Shown: positions 1-7,684 of the stretch, one piece after another | Position numbering within the stretch: the first letter of the stretch is position 1 | How the letters are laid out: the number at the start of each line of letters is the position of its first letter | Assembly (NCBI GenBank): GCA_039944535.1 | Contig: JBDUYP010000018.1 | Span: forward strand, 31,869 to 95,868 | Direction of reading: 5' to 3' | Length of the DNA stretch: 64,000 bases | Source of the DNA: JAMZMI01 sp039944535 | GTDB taxonomy: Bacteria; Bacteroidota; Bacteroidia; Cytophagales; Cyclobacteriaceae | Program-made: the position numbers and the translations under genes | The notes under the pieces: model-generated | Told to the model about the DNA's origin: nothing | What the model saw: the letters and a program-made list of their open reading frames with translations, nothing else | Databases searched by the model: none

Positions 1-141
1 ATGGGGACAATCACTCCACTTTTGCTGGACAAATTTGGTGTAAACCCGGCATTGGCGGCAGGCCCATTTATTACCACAGCGAACGATTTGCTCGGATTGG
101 CAGTTTATTTTTCAGTCGCACATATATTATACGGACTATGA
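1..141 (+). CDS. mgtE: Magnesium transporter MgtE, C-terminal end (partial)
   Basis: Only the last 46 codons are present; the gene begins left of the window. The readable end contains a proline/glycine-rich membrane segment followed by ITTANDLLGLAVYFSVA, which resembles the last transmembrane helix of MgtE channels, where an asparagine-aspartate pair near the pore is typical. The in-frame ATG at position 1 is internal and not a start. The stop TGA shares bases with the ATG of the next gene (ATGA), so the two are probably co-transcribed. The assignment rests on a short stretch. Confidence 0.7.
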   Translation: MGTITPLLLDKFGVNPALAAGPFITTANDLLGLAVYFSVAHILYGL

Positions 142-1082
142 AAAGGGTATTGATAGCGGACAAAATGCACGATAGCATCACCGCCTTGTTGAGAGAAGCG
201 GGGTTTGAGGCAGACTACAGACCTGCGATTACCCGTGAAGAGATTTTAAGCACAATCGGTAACTACAAAGGGCTGATTATCAGAAGCAAAACCGATGTGG
301 ATAAAGAGATCATCGATTTGGGGACTTCTTTGGAGTTTGTGTGTCGGGCCGGTGCAGGGATAGATAAGGTTGATTATCCATATTTGACGAGTAAAAATAT
401 TCGGTTGGTCAATGCACCCGAAGGTAATAGAGATGCTGTAGGGGAGCATGCCATAGGTATGTTGCTGTCCCTTTTTCACAATATCAACGTTGCGAATGCA
501 GAGGTGAAATCTGGTAAATGGGATCGCGAAGGAAATCGTGGATGGGAGCTCAGAAAGAAGACCGTTGGAATATTTGGATATGGTTTTATGGGCTCGAGCC
601 TTGCTCGAAAACTTCAGGGTTTTGGGTGCAATATCATAGCTTATGATAAGTACAAGGTAGGTTATAGTACCCAATATGTGGAGGAAGTAGATCTGGAAAC
701 TTTCAAAAAAGAAACGGAAATACTAAGCATACACGTACCATTGACATCAGAAACACGAGAGCTTTTTGATGAGGATTTTCTCAAAGATTTTGAAAAGCTA
801 AAGGTGGTCTTGAACACTGCCAGGGGCGAGGTGCTCAAATTGAGCGCTTTGATAGCGCTTTTAGAAGGAAAAAAACTCATTGGCGCAGGCCTGGATGTGC
901 TAGAAAATGAGAAGATCGGCAAGCTCAGTGGTCAGGAGCAAATCAACTTTGATAAACTCAAAACCATGGACAATGTGATCCTTACACCCCATGTGGCTGG
1001 ATGGACTTTTGAGTCGTATGAACGCATAAACAAAGTGCTGGTGAGAAAGCTGCAAGAAGCTGGTTTGGCTGAGGTAAAGTGA
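138..1082 (+). CDS. serA: D-2-hydroxyacid dehydrogenase, phosphoglycerate dehydrogenase-like
   Basis: NAD-dependent dehydrogenase of the D-isomer-specific 2-hydroxyacid family, probably oxidising 3-phosphoglycerate in serine synthesis or a related 2-hydroxyacid. The Rossmann fold is marked by GYGFMG at residues 147-152. Catalytic residues are placed as in the family: Arg229 in NTARGE, Glu256/258 after GLDVL, and His285 in TPHVAG. At 314 residues it has no C-terminal ACT domain, so allosteric serine feedback as in E. coli SerA is not expected. It overlaps the mgtE stop by four bases. Substrate specificity cannot be read from the sequence. Confidence 0.85.
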   Translation: MKRVLIADKMHDSITALLREAGFEADYRPAITREEILSTIGNYKGLIIRSKTDVDKEIIDLGTSLEFVCRAGAGIDKVDYPYLTSKNIRLVNAPEGNRDAVGEHAIGMLLSLFHNINVANAEVKSGKWDREGNRGWELRKKTVGIFGYGFMGSSLARKLQGFGCNIIAYDKYKVGYSTQYVEEVDLETFKKETEILSIHVPLTSETRELFDEDFLKDFEKLKVVLNTARGEVLKLSALIALLEGKKLIGAGLDVLENEKIGKLSGQEQINFDKLKTMDNVILTPHVAGWTFESYERINKVLVRKLQEAGLAEVK

Positions 1083-1111
1083 TTGGGATTGCCCAAGAAA
1101 CATTATATTTG
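1083..1111 (+). promoter_or_regulatory. Candidate Bacteroidota promoter for greA
   Basis: TTG at 1083-1085 and TATATTTG at 1104-1111 are separated by 18 bases, matching the Bacteroidota pattern TTG-N18/19-TAnnTTTG. Transcription would begin near 1118 and leave a leader of about 70 bases before greA, containing the hairpin at 1141-1177. Confidence 0.5.
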
Positions 1112-1140
1112 CAGAAATAATAGCAATAAAAGAATTAGAA

Positions 1141-1177
1141 AAACGGAAACGGTTTCCTGAGGGGCCGTTCTTTTTTA
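1141..1177 (+). terminator. Hairpin plus T-run in the greA leader: terminator or attenuator
   Basis: AACGG at 1148-1152 can pair with CCGTT at 1165-1169, with extra CC/GG pairing inside, followed by C and six T at 1171-1176. A second AAACGG at 1141-1146 can compete for the same 3' arm, and GGAAA/TTTCC (1145-1149/1153-1157) could form an alternative small hairpin. It lies 13 bases before the greA start. It could simply end the upstream dehydrogenase transcript, or attenuate greA. Confidence 0.6.
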
Positions 1178-1189
1178 TTTAAAGGAAGT

Positions 1190-1663
1190 ATGTCAACAGT
1201 TAATTATTATACGAAAGAAGGTCTGGAAAAGCTCAAGAATGAACTCAATGAGCTTAAAACAAAAGGTCGTTCGGATATGGCCAAGCAGATAGCAGAGGCG
1301 CGAGACAAAGGTGACCTGAGTGAAAATGCTGAATATGATGCAGCCAAAGACGCTCAAGGGCTTCTGGAACTTAGAATATCTAAGTTGGAGGCTGTAGTTG
1401 GAAACGCTCGTGTAATTGATGAATCAAATCTGGACACATCAAAAATTGGGATTTTGGCCAACGTGACAATCAAAAACACCAAGAACGGTGCACAAATGAA
1501 ATACCAGATTGTGGCGGAGGAAGAGTCAGATTTGAAATTGGGCAAAATCTCGATCAAGTCTCCGATAGGTAAGGGGCTTCTAGGTAAGAAATTGGGTGAG
1601 ACAGCTGAAATAGATGTGCCAGCAGGTAAGATGGAATTTGAAATCATAGATATCTCGTTCTGA
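1190..1663 (+). CDS. greA: Transcription elongation factor GreA
   Basis: GreA enters the RNA polymerase secondary channel and stimulates cleavage of backtracked transcripts. The 157-residue length is that of the family. The N-terminal coiled coil carries the diagnostic acidic tip DLSENAEYDA at residues 42-51, with the Asp and Glu that coordinate the catalytic magnesium. The C-terminal globular domain (about 85-157) has GKISIKSPIGKGLLGKKLGE, typical of GreA. The stop overlaps the next start (TGATG), so the HIT gene is translated from the same message. A promoter-like element and a hairpin precede it. Confidence 0.97.
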   Translation: MSTVNYYTKEGLEKLKNELNELKTKGRSDMAKQIAEARDKGDLSENAEYDAAKDAQGLLELRISKLEAVVGNARVIDESNLDTSKIGILANVTIKNTKNGAQMKYQIVAEEESDLKLGKISIKSPIGKGLLGKKLGETAEIDVPAGKMEFEIIDISF

Positions 1664-2058
1664 TGCCATCAGTCTTTGCGAAAATCATAAACCGTGAGAT
1701 TCCGGCGCATATTGTTGCGGAAGATGACAACTATCTGGCGTTTTTGGATATCAATCCACTCGTGGAGGGGCACACACTTGTGATCCCAAAAGTAGAAGTG
1801 GACTATATTTTTGATCTGGATGATGAAGTGCTGGCCGGATTGCACGTGTTTGCCAAAAAAGTGGCCAAAGCAATCAGGAAAGTGATTCCTTGTGAACGTG
1901 TAGGAGTCTCAGTGATAGGTGTGGAGGTGCCGCATGCGCATGTGCATTTGATTCCTTTCAAGACTATGGACGATATGAACTTTGTAAACATCAAGCTATC
2001 TCCTTCGCAAGACGAACTGGCGGCAGTTGCCAAAAAGATCAAAGGTGCTTTAGACTGA
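1663..2058 (+). CDS. HIT family nucleotide hydrolase
   Basis: Histidine-triad protein of 131 residues, the usual length for bacterial HIT proteins. These enzymes hydrolyse AMP-linked phosphoramidates or related purine nucleotides. The triad is HAHVHLIPF with His91, His93 and His95; the middle His is the nucleophile. The N-terminal FAKIINREIPAHIVAE is also characteristic. It starts on the last base of the greA stop and is followed 27 bases later by a strong terminator, so greA-hit forms a two-gene unit. The physiological substrate is unknown. Confidence 0.93.
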   Translation: MPSVFAKIINREIPAHIVAEDDNYLAFLDINPLVEGHTLVIPKVEVDYIFDLDDEVLAGLHVFAKKVAKAIRKVIPCERVGVSVIGVEVPHAHVHLIPFKTMDDMNFVNIKLSPSQDELAAVAKKIKGALD

Positions 2059-2085
2059 TTTAACTTAGCGAGAAGAATTTATTGA

Positions 2086-2112
2086 GGCCATGAGAGATCA
2101 TGGCCTTTTTTA
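2086..2112 (+). terminator. Rho-independent terminator after the HIT gene
   Basis: GGCCATGA (2086-2093), loop GAGA, TCATGGCC (2098-2105), then six T. The stem is a perfect 8 base pairs. It ends the greA-hit transcript. The rest of 2113-2289 shows no convincing gene. Confidence 0.9.
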
Positions 2113-2289
2113 TTGTGGCCACTTTTTAGGGAACATTCCAAATAGCTCATGTTACCAAAATGAATACACTCTTATTTCAACTCAAGCACTTTATCAGCCA
2201 TAACAAGTGTATTGATATCCAAGAAAACACATTTTCACTAATACACCTTGATAAGACTCCTGCCTCCACTGAAGTGGCGGACTCAATGC

Positions 2290-2853
2290 CTACTTCAGTC
2301 TCCCTGGGTTTTCACTCAAAAATGCTCCCCAGCTTTTTGCTGATTTTTGTTGTTTGCCGCCCTGGTAATGATGGCACAGCGCCACGGCCAGAGCATCTGT
2401 TGCATCCAGTAGTTTAGGAGCCTCACTAAATTTGAGCAGCGTTTTGAGCATGGCGGCTACTTGTTCCTTGGAGGCATTTCCATTTCCGGTTACAGACTGT
2501 TTTACCTTCTTTGGGGCATATTCAGTAATAGGTATATCCTGCGAAAGTGCTGCTGCCATGGCCACACCTTGTGCCCGTCCCAGCTTCAGCATAGACTGAA
2601 TATTTTTTCCAAAAAATGGCGCCTCCAGCGCAACTTCGTCGGGATGATACTCTACAATGAGCCCCAGAACACGATCGTAGATTTTTTTCAGCTTTAGCTC
2701 GTGGGTGTCGTATTTTTTCAAGTGTATTACACCAAATTGAAGGAGGGTGATCGCTTGTTTCTTAACTTTGATCAGTCCATACCCCATTACACTCGTTCCC
2801 GGGTCAAGTCCGAGAATGATTTTTTCTAATGCGGGGGATTGGTTTAGCGACAT
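2290..2853 (-). CDS. ruvC: Crossover junction endodeoxyribonuclease RuvC
   Basis: RuvC dimers cut Holliday junctions during recombination. The four acidic catalytic residues are visible: Asp17 in LGLDPGT, Glu77 in ALEAPFF, and Asp150/Asp153 in LDATDALAVALCHH. GRAQGVAMAAA and the YAPKKVKQSVTGNGNASKEQV segment are family hallmarks. The length of 187 residues is normal. The start lies only two bases from the divergent start of the flippase-like gene, so its promoter must lie inside that gene. ruvA and ruvB are not in the window. Confidence 0.97.
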   Translation of the reverse strand: MSLNQSPALEKIILGLDPGTSVMGYGLIKVKKQAITLLQFGVIHLKKYDTHELKLKKIYDRVLGLIVEYHPDEVALEAPFFGKNIQSMLKLGRAQGVAMAAALSQDIPITEYAPKKVKQSVTGNGNASKEQVAAMLKTLLKFSEAPKLLDATDALAVALCHHYQGGKQQKSAKSWGAFLSENPGRLK

Positions 2854-2855
2854 TC

Positions 2856-3746
2856 ATGCAAATTAACGATTACATAGGGAGATATAAAAAGCTGCTGGTC
2901 AATCTGGTGAAGTATGGACTCTTTGTGGGGTGCTGCTGGTTTATTTATGCTCGTTTGAGCAGTGTGGGAATAGACTTTAGCATTATCGATTTCCTCGAAT
3001 TCAAACTAACCCTGGCTGTAGTACTGTTGCTCATGCCTGTCAACTGGCTCCTGGAAGCCTGGAGGTGGCAACTTTCAGTTCCGTTTGAGAGCATCTCACT
3101 TTCTCATTCTTTGGCTGTTGTTCTGAGAGGGCTCACGCTCAATTGGGTGGTGCCATTCACGGCAGGTGATCTGGGCAGCAGGACCATGCAGGTAGCTCAT
3201 AAAGGCCGTACCCTTATGTCGGTAGGTTTTAACAGGCTGGTGATCTTGCTGGTGACGGTCATATACGGAGGTGCGGCAGTTTTCTTTTTTCTACACCAGG
3301 GATCGTGGAGTTATTACATAGTTCTTGCCGTGGCGGTGTTAGTAAGTTTGGCTGTTTGGGTCGTATGGAGAAAACAACTTTTTGGTGTATCCCTTGATTT
3401 TCTTTCCTCCCGTCTGGCACTTTTTATTTCCCTTATCACGATTTTGCGATATGCGGTCTTCACATTTCAGCTTTTCCTGTTGTTTCATTTTTTCGTGCCC
3501 GAATTATCGGCTGAAGTTGTCCTAATGGGTATTGGTTGGGTTTTTCTGTTCCGTACGGTGGTGCCGTCTGTCATGGGACAAATTGGGATAAGAGAGGCCA
3601 GCTCTATTGTTTTTTTTGAAGCTTATACGGATAGAATTGACCTTATCGTTTTGGCTTGCCTCATCATTTGGCTAATCAATACCATCATTCCATCAATCCT
3701 CGGTCTCATCCCTCTCATAAGAGTAAAACCGAAACTCGCCAGATGA
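2856..3746 (+). CDS. UPF0104/LPG-synthase-type integral membrane protein (flippase-like)
   Basis: A 296-residue polytopic membrane protein with about seven or eight hydrophobic segments. It resembles the transmembrane part of lysylphosphatidylglycerol synthases (UPF0104): NWLLEAWRW near residue 55, TLNWVVPFTAGDLGSRTMQ near 95-115, and RTVVPSVMGQIGIREASS near 230. Members lacking the aminoacyl domain are thought to flip or handle lipids. The start at 2856 is preferred to the upstream in-frame ATG at 2829 because that one would overlap ruvC. It overlaps the glycosyltransferase gene by ATGA, suggesting joint work on a lipid-linked sugar. Confidence 0.8.
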   Translation: MQINDYIGRYKKLLVNLVKYGLFVGCCWFIYARLSSVGIDFSIIDFLEFKLTLAVVLLLMPVNWLLEAWRWQLSVPFESISLSHSLAVVLRGLTLNWVVPFTAGDLGSRTMQVAHKGRTLMSVGFNRLVILLVTVIYGGAAVFFFLHQGSWSYYIVLAVAVLVSLAVWVVWRKQLFGVSLDFLSSRLALFISLITILRYAVFTFQLFLLFHFFVPELSAEVVLMGIGWVFLFRTVVPSVMGQIGIREASSIVFFEAYTDRIDLIVLACLIIWLINTIIPSILGLIPLIRVKPKLAR

Positions 3747-4852
3747 TTGTTTTTCTTGTCCTTTCTGCTGTTTATGTTGCTGTTTTTATTTGGCTAACAT
3801 ACCATTGGGTTCGCATTCAGCATGGGCGAACTGTACATTCAGAGGGAGTTCGCTTTAGCGTTCTCATTCCCGTAAGGAATGAATCAAAAAACATTCGACA
3901 CCTACTTCTTGATCTCAATGAGCAGCATTATGCACTGCAGGATTTTGAGGTAATTGTAATAGATGACGACTCATCAGATGGCACAAAAGAAGCTGTAGAG
4001 GAGTTGATAGGCGAAGTGGGGTACAAGCTAAGGTGTATTCAGCTATCAGATAAGTCAGGGAAAAAAGCGGCACTGACGGAAGGGATATCCCAAGCTTCGA
4101 ATGAAATCATTTTGGCAACTGATGGAGATTGTCGCGTTGGTTCCAACTGGATTGCGGCCTATGCTGCCTGCTACAAGTCTGAAAACATCTCGATGATTGC
4201 AGGGCCTGTGCGCATGATTGGCAATAATTTGATTGGTAAATTTCAAAAACTAGAGTTTGCTTCTCTTATTGGTTTTGGTGCAGCTGCCATTTCTTCGGGC
4301 AACCCATCCACATGCAATGGAGCCAATATGTCGTACAGGAAGAAGGTCTTTTTGGAAGTAAATGGCTATGAAGGAAACGAAGGAATTCCGTCCGGAGATG
4401 ACGAATTTTTACTTCAAAAGATCAACGCCAGCAGGCCTGGGCAAATTGTTTTTCTCAAAAACCGAGATGCCATTGTGGAAACACCCGCAAAAGAGACTAT
4501 TTCCGAGTTATTCAACCAGCGCATTCGCTGGACTAGTAAATGGCAATTTCATAAAAATTGGTTTGCAAGATTTTCTACAGTTTATGTTTTCATAGATTAT
4601 CTCACATACATCATTTTTTTAGCGTTGGCATTGTTCAATTTTATTGACCTCAGGGTTTTCATCGCTATTCTGGCCGTTAGATTCCTCAGCGTAACTATTT
4701 ATCAGTTTTCTATTGCCAGATTCTTCCGTTTCTCGTTTTCGACGGTCGTTGGCCTGGGCCTCACCCTCCAGATTATTTACCCCCTATTTGTGGCATTGTT
4801 GGGTATAGCTTCTATTTTTGGGTCATATTCATGGAAAGGGAGGAAGTATTGA
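3743..4852 (+). CDS. Family 2 glycosyltransferase, membrane-bound
   Basis: GT-A fold glycosyltransferase of 369 residues. An N-terminal hydrophobic helix (1-20) is followed by the nucleotide-sugar domain: VLIPVRNE at 40-47, DDD at 74-76, the DGD metal site at 127-129, GDDEF near 218-222 and QRIRW at 259-263, the processive-type acceptor motif. Three hydrophobic helices close the protein. The start at 3743 overlaps the previous stop (ATGA). A longer upstream frame exists but only shadows the flippase gene. The sugar and acceptor cannot be deduced; with the flippase and the deacetylase at 6294, cell-surface glycan synthesis is likely. Confidence 0.9.
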   Translation: MIVFLVLSAVYVAVFIWLTYHWVRIQHGRTVHSEGVRFSVLIPVRNESKNIRHLLLDLNEQHYALQDFEVIVIDDDSSDGTKEAVEELIGEVGYKLRCIQLSDKSGKKAALTEGISQASNEIILATDGDCRVGSNWIAAYAACYKSENISMIAGPVRMIGNNLIGKFQKLEFASLIGFGAAAISSGNPSTCNGANMSYRKKVFLEVNGYEGNEGIPSGDDEFLLQKINASRPGQIVFLKNRDAIVETPAKETISELFNQRIRWTSKWQFHKNWFARFSTVYVFIDYLTYIIFLALALFNFIDLRVFIAILAVRFLSVTIYQFSIARFFRFSFSTVVGLGLTLQIIYPLFVALLGIASIFGSYSWKGRKY

Positions 4853-5100
4853 TGACAGATGATGAATTTAACGTTTTGGACGAATTGTATTTTGTGCAAT
4901 CGTTTCGTGAATTGGCAGAGCTTTCGGAATATCAGGAAAGTGAGTTAATCTCTATTTTGATTTCTCTTCAGGAAAAAGGGTATGTCAAATTCCTTAAAGA
5001 TGTAGATGAGGAATGGGGCGCCACTACTTTGAAAAGTGATCAATTTCTTGACTCGTATTTTTTAGCAACGAAAAAAGGGCTTTTGGCTCATAATTCATAA
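4852..5100 (+). CDS. Small acidic protein of unknown function, possibly winged-helix
   Basis: 82 residues starting on the last base of the glycosyltransferase stop (TGATG). I do not recognise a family. The pattern of short helices followed by ISLQEKGYVKFLKD and a further strand resembles a winged-helix fold, with ELAELSEYQESELISILISL as the candidate helix-turn-helix. The next gene begins on the base after its stop, so it is firmly part of the operon, directly before a PP2C-type phosphatase. It might be a partner or regulator of that phosphatase; this is inference from position only. Confidence 0.7.
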   Translation: MTDDEFNVLDELYFVQSFRELAELSEYQESELISILISLQEKGYVKFLKDVDEEWGATTLKSDQFLDSYFLATKKGLLAHNS

Positions 5101-6291
5101 ATGTCAGGAACACTCGACATAAAAGATCTGGAGCTCAATGCTCTGCTGGAAGTGACTCAGGCTATCAATAACAACCTGCCCGAGGCTGACCTTTTCAGGA
5201 TTTATAAGTTCACACTTTTAGGCGATCTGAAAGTGAAACGGATGGCTCTATTTGTAGCAGAGGATAACTGGGCTTGCAAGGCGTCATTTGGCGGGCAGTT
5301 TCGGGCCGAAAACGCAGTGTTGGAAGAAAACTATCGGGATCTCGAAAAACCGCAACTACTCAGTGATGCGGAAGGAGATTATAAGGATTTCGACAAAGTC
5401 ATACCGGTTTATCATAAGGATAAATTGCTTGCAGTAGTTTTTCTGGGAGGTGTTTTAGAAGAAACAGGAAGTGACAGTAGTACATTCCTTCAAGCGCTCA
5501 CCAATATCATCATGGTGGCCGTCGAGAATAAGAAGCTCGCGAGGCGACAATTAGAGCAGGAGGCCTACAGAAAGGAGCTGGAGATTGCTAAAAAGGTTCA
5601 GAATTTTCTTTTCCCGAAAGCACTTCCTCAAACTAAGAAACTCAAAATAGAAGCTGTTTACCTGCCTCATCACGACGTAGGTGGCGACTATTATGATTAT
5701 TTAGCTATTGATAACGACCGTTTTCTGGTTTGTGTTGCTGATGTTTCCGGTAAAGGTGTTCCGGCGGCATTGCTCATGTCCAACTTTCAGGCCTCATTGA
5801 GGACTTTGGTTAGAAAAACACAAGACCCAAAAGAGATAGTAACGGAGCTAAATCATACGCTCTACACCAGTAGCAACGGAGAGAACTTCATCACTTTTTT
5901 TCTGGGTATTTATGATTTCAGCTCGCGTTCATTCGATTATATCAATTGTGGACATAATCCGCAGTATCTGTTGTCTGAGGGGAAAATTCAGGAACTCAAC
6001 GACGGAACTACGGTTTTGGGTATGTTTGACCCCCTTCCGTTTCTTGATACCATGAGAATCGAGAATCTTTCCAACTTCCTTTTCTTCGGATATACCGATG
6101 GTTTGACCGAAACTTTCGATGATACCGATGAGCAATTTGGTGAAGAAAGAGTTTGCGATCTGATTGGAACAAAGATGCCTTCAGAACTGCCAAAGTTTCA
6201 CAACAAGATACTAAAGGCAGTAGATGAGTTTAGGAAAAACGAGCCATATCGCGATGATATCACCATGCTCTCCTGTCTGGTCAACAATTGA
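5101..6291 (+). CDS. RsbU/SpoIIE-type PP2C serine phosphatase with GAF-like sensor
   Basis: 396-residue signalling phosphatase. Residues about 10-143 look like a GAF domain, 144-168 form a helical linker, and 180-395 are a PP2C-like catalytic domain. Metal-binding aspartates lie in VGGDYYDY (Asp196), VADVSGKGVPAAL (Asp214), FFGYTDGLTE and RDDITML (Asp385/386). Such enzymes usually dephosphorylate anti-sigma-factor antagonists, but no antagonist or anti-sigma kinase gene is adjacent. It sits inside an envelope-glycan operon, so it may adjust that pathway. Confidence 0.92.
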   Translation: MSGTLDIKDLELNALLEVTQAINNNLPEADLFRIYKFTLLGDLKVKRMALFVAEDNWACKASFGGQFRAENAVLEENYRDLEKPQLLSDAEGDYKDFDKVIPVYHKDKLLAVVFLGGVLEETGSDSSTFLQALTNIIMVAVENKKLARRQLEQEAYRKELEIAKKVQNFLFPKALPQTKKLKIEAVYLPHHDVGGDYYDYLAIDNDRFLVCVADVSGKGVPAALLMSNFQASLRTLVRKTQDPKEIVTELNHTLYTSSNGENFITFFLGIYDFSSRSFDYINCGHNPQYLLSEGKIQELNDGTTVLGMFDPLPFLDTMRIENLSNFLFFGYTDGLTETFDDTDEQFGEERVCDLIGTKMPSELPKFHNKILKAVDEFRKNEPYRDDITMLSCLVNN

Positions 6292-6293
6292 TT

Positions 6294-6920
6294 ATGTTTC
6301 CTTTTCGACCTTTTGCGATACATAAGAGACTGTTCCCAGAATGTTTATGGGAAGTAAAGACATCACAAAAAACGATTTATCTCACATTTGACGATGGCCC
6401 AACTGAGATAGTTACTGATTACGTCCTTGATCAGCTTGATCAGTTCAACGCCAAGGCAACTTTTTTTCTCATTGGACAAAATGTTCAACAACACCCGAAA
6501 CTTGCTCAAAAGTTGAAGGCCGCAGGACATCAAGTAGGTAATCACACGCAGCACCATGTCAGTGGGTGGAAAGTCAAATCGCACGAATACGCTTCGGAAG
6601 TGGAACTTTGCGACCGGGAGTTGGAGAATTTGAAAATATCATCGCCATTTTTCAGGCCTCCGTACGGCAGAATCAGACCAGCTCAGGCGAAACCCCTGAG
6701 TAGAGACAAAAGAATTGTCATGTGGTCCTACCTCACAGGGGATTTTGATTCCAATCTGAATGTAGAAAAATCCCTCTCCGGGATAAAGAAGCTTACGTCA
6801 GGAGCGATCATTGTTTTTCATGATTCCCAAAAAGCATTTTCCAATCTCAAGAAACTTTTACCTGAAACCTTGAGTTACTTTGCGGCTCAGGGGTTTGAAT
6901 TCAAAACAATACCGGAATGA
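6294..6920 (+). CDS. Polysaccharide deacetylase (NodB family)
   Basis: Carbohydrate esterase family 4 enzyme that removes acetyl groups from N-acetylated sugars. Motif 1 TFDDGP has Asp33/Asp34, motif 2 HQVGNHTQHH carries metal ligands His84 and His88, and motif 3 is FRPPYGR. HD at the C-terminal side (IVFHDS) matches motif 5. The protein has 208 residues and no clear signal peptide, although a short hydrophobic/aromatic N-terminus is present. A TTG at 6288 overlapping the upstream stop is an alternative start. It overlaps tatD by four bases. Confidence 0.9.
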   Translation: MFPFRPFAIHKRLFPECLWEVKTSQKTIYLTFDDGPTEIVTDYVLDQLDQFNAKATFFLIGQNVQQHPKLAQKLKAAGHQVGNHTQHHVSGWKVKSHEYASEVELCDRELENLKISSPFFRPPYGRIRPAQAKPLSRDKRIVMWSYLTGDFDSNLNVEKSLSGIKKLTSGAIIVFHDSQKAFSNLKKLLPETLSYFAAQGFEFKTIPE

Positions 6921-7684
6921 GATTAATTGATTCGCACGCACATATATATACCGAAGAGTTTGATCAGGATATTTCTGATGTGATCGAGAGGTCAAAAGAA
7001 ACCGGGATCGAAAAGATATACATGCCGAATGTTGATCATGAGAGCATAGACAGTATGCTGACCTTGGCGGACAGGCATCCAGACTATTGTGTCCCCATGA
7101 TGGGTTTGCACCCATGCTCAGTCAAAAAGGGTTTTGAGAAAGACCTTTACGAGGTGGAGGAGTGGCTGGATCGTGGCGGCTTTTGCGCGGTGGGAGAGAT
7201 CGGAACTGACCTGTATTGGGATAAAACATTGTTTGAAGAGCAGAAAGAAGCTTTCAACATTCAATGTGGGCTTGCAATCAAGCATGATTTACCTGTGGCA
7301 ATTCATTGTCGAGAATCTATTGATGAGACTATCGAGTTGGTTCGCCCTTTTGCTGATGCAAACCTTACAGGAGTTTTTCATTGTTTTACCGGCACTATTG
7401 AGCAAGCAAAGCAGATCATTGACATGGGTTTCTGTCTTGGTTTCGGTGGTGTAGCCACTTTCAAGAATGGAGGAATGGAACCTGTTATAAAAGAGGTTGA
7501 TCTCAGTCGGGTTTTGTTAGAAACCGACAGTCCATATTTGGCGCCAGTTCCTTACCGCGGAAAACGCAATGAGCCCGCTTATGTTAAAAACGTAGCTCTC
7601 AAAATCGCAAACATCCTTGAGAAGGATATTGAGGAAATTGCCGAAATTACAACGCAAAACTCGTTGGCCCTTTTTTCCAAATGA
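6917..7684 (+). CDS. tatD: TatD family metal-dependent DNase
   Basis: TIM-barrel hydrolase of 255 residues, the standard TatD length. Metal ligands: DSHAH (His7, His9), GEIGTDLYWD, AIHCRES, GVFHCFTG and LLETDSPYLAP, in the order expected. TatD proteins act as 3'-5' exonucleases in DNA repair or turnover. The gene overlaps both its neighbours by ATGA, so expression is coupled to the deacetylase and the asparaginase. Confidence 0.94.
   Translation: MRLIDSHAHIYTEEFDQDISDVIERSKETGIEKIYMPNVDHESIDSMLTLADRHPDYCVPMMGLHPCSVKKGFEKDLYEVEEWLDRGGFCAVGEIGTDLYWDKTLFEEQKEAFNIQCGLAIKHDLPVAIHCRESIDETIELVRPFADANLTGVFHCFTGTIEQAKQIIDMGFCLGFGGVATFKNGGMEPVIKEVDLSRVLLETDSPYLAPVPYRGKRNEPAYVKNVALKIANILEKDIEEIAEITTQNSLALFSK

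Noticed and set aside
1..141. Complete small gene starting at position 1
   Set aside because: The ATG is an internal methionine of a membrane transporter cut by the window edge.
2160..2417. 85-codon frame opposite the end of ruvC
   Set aside because: Its second half is antisense to ruvC and the first half has no protein-like pattern.
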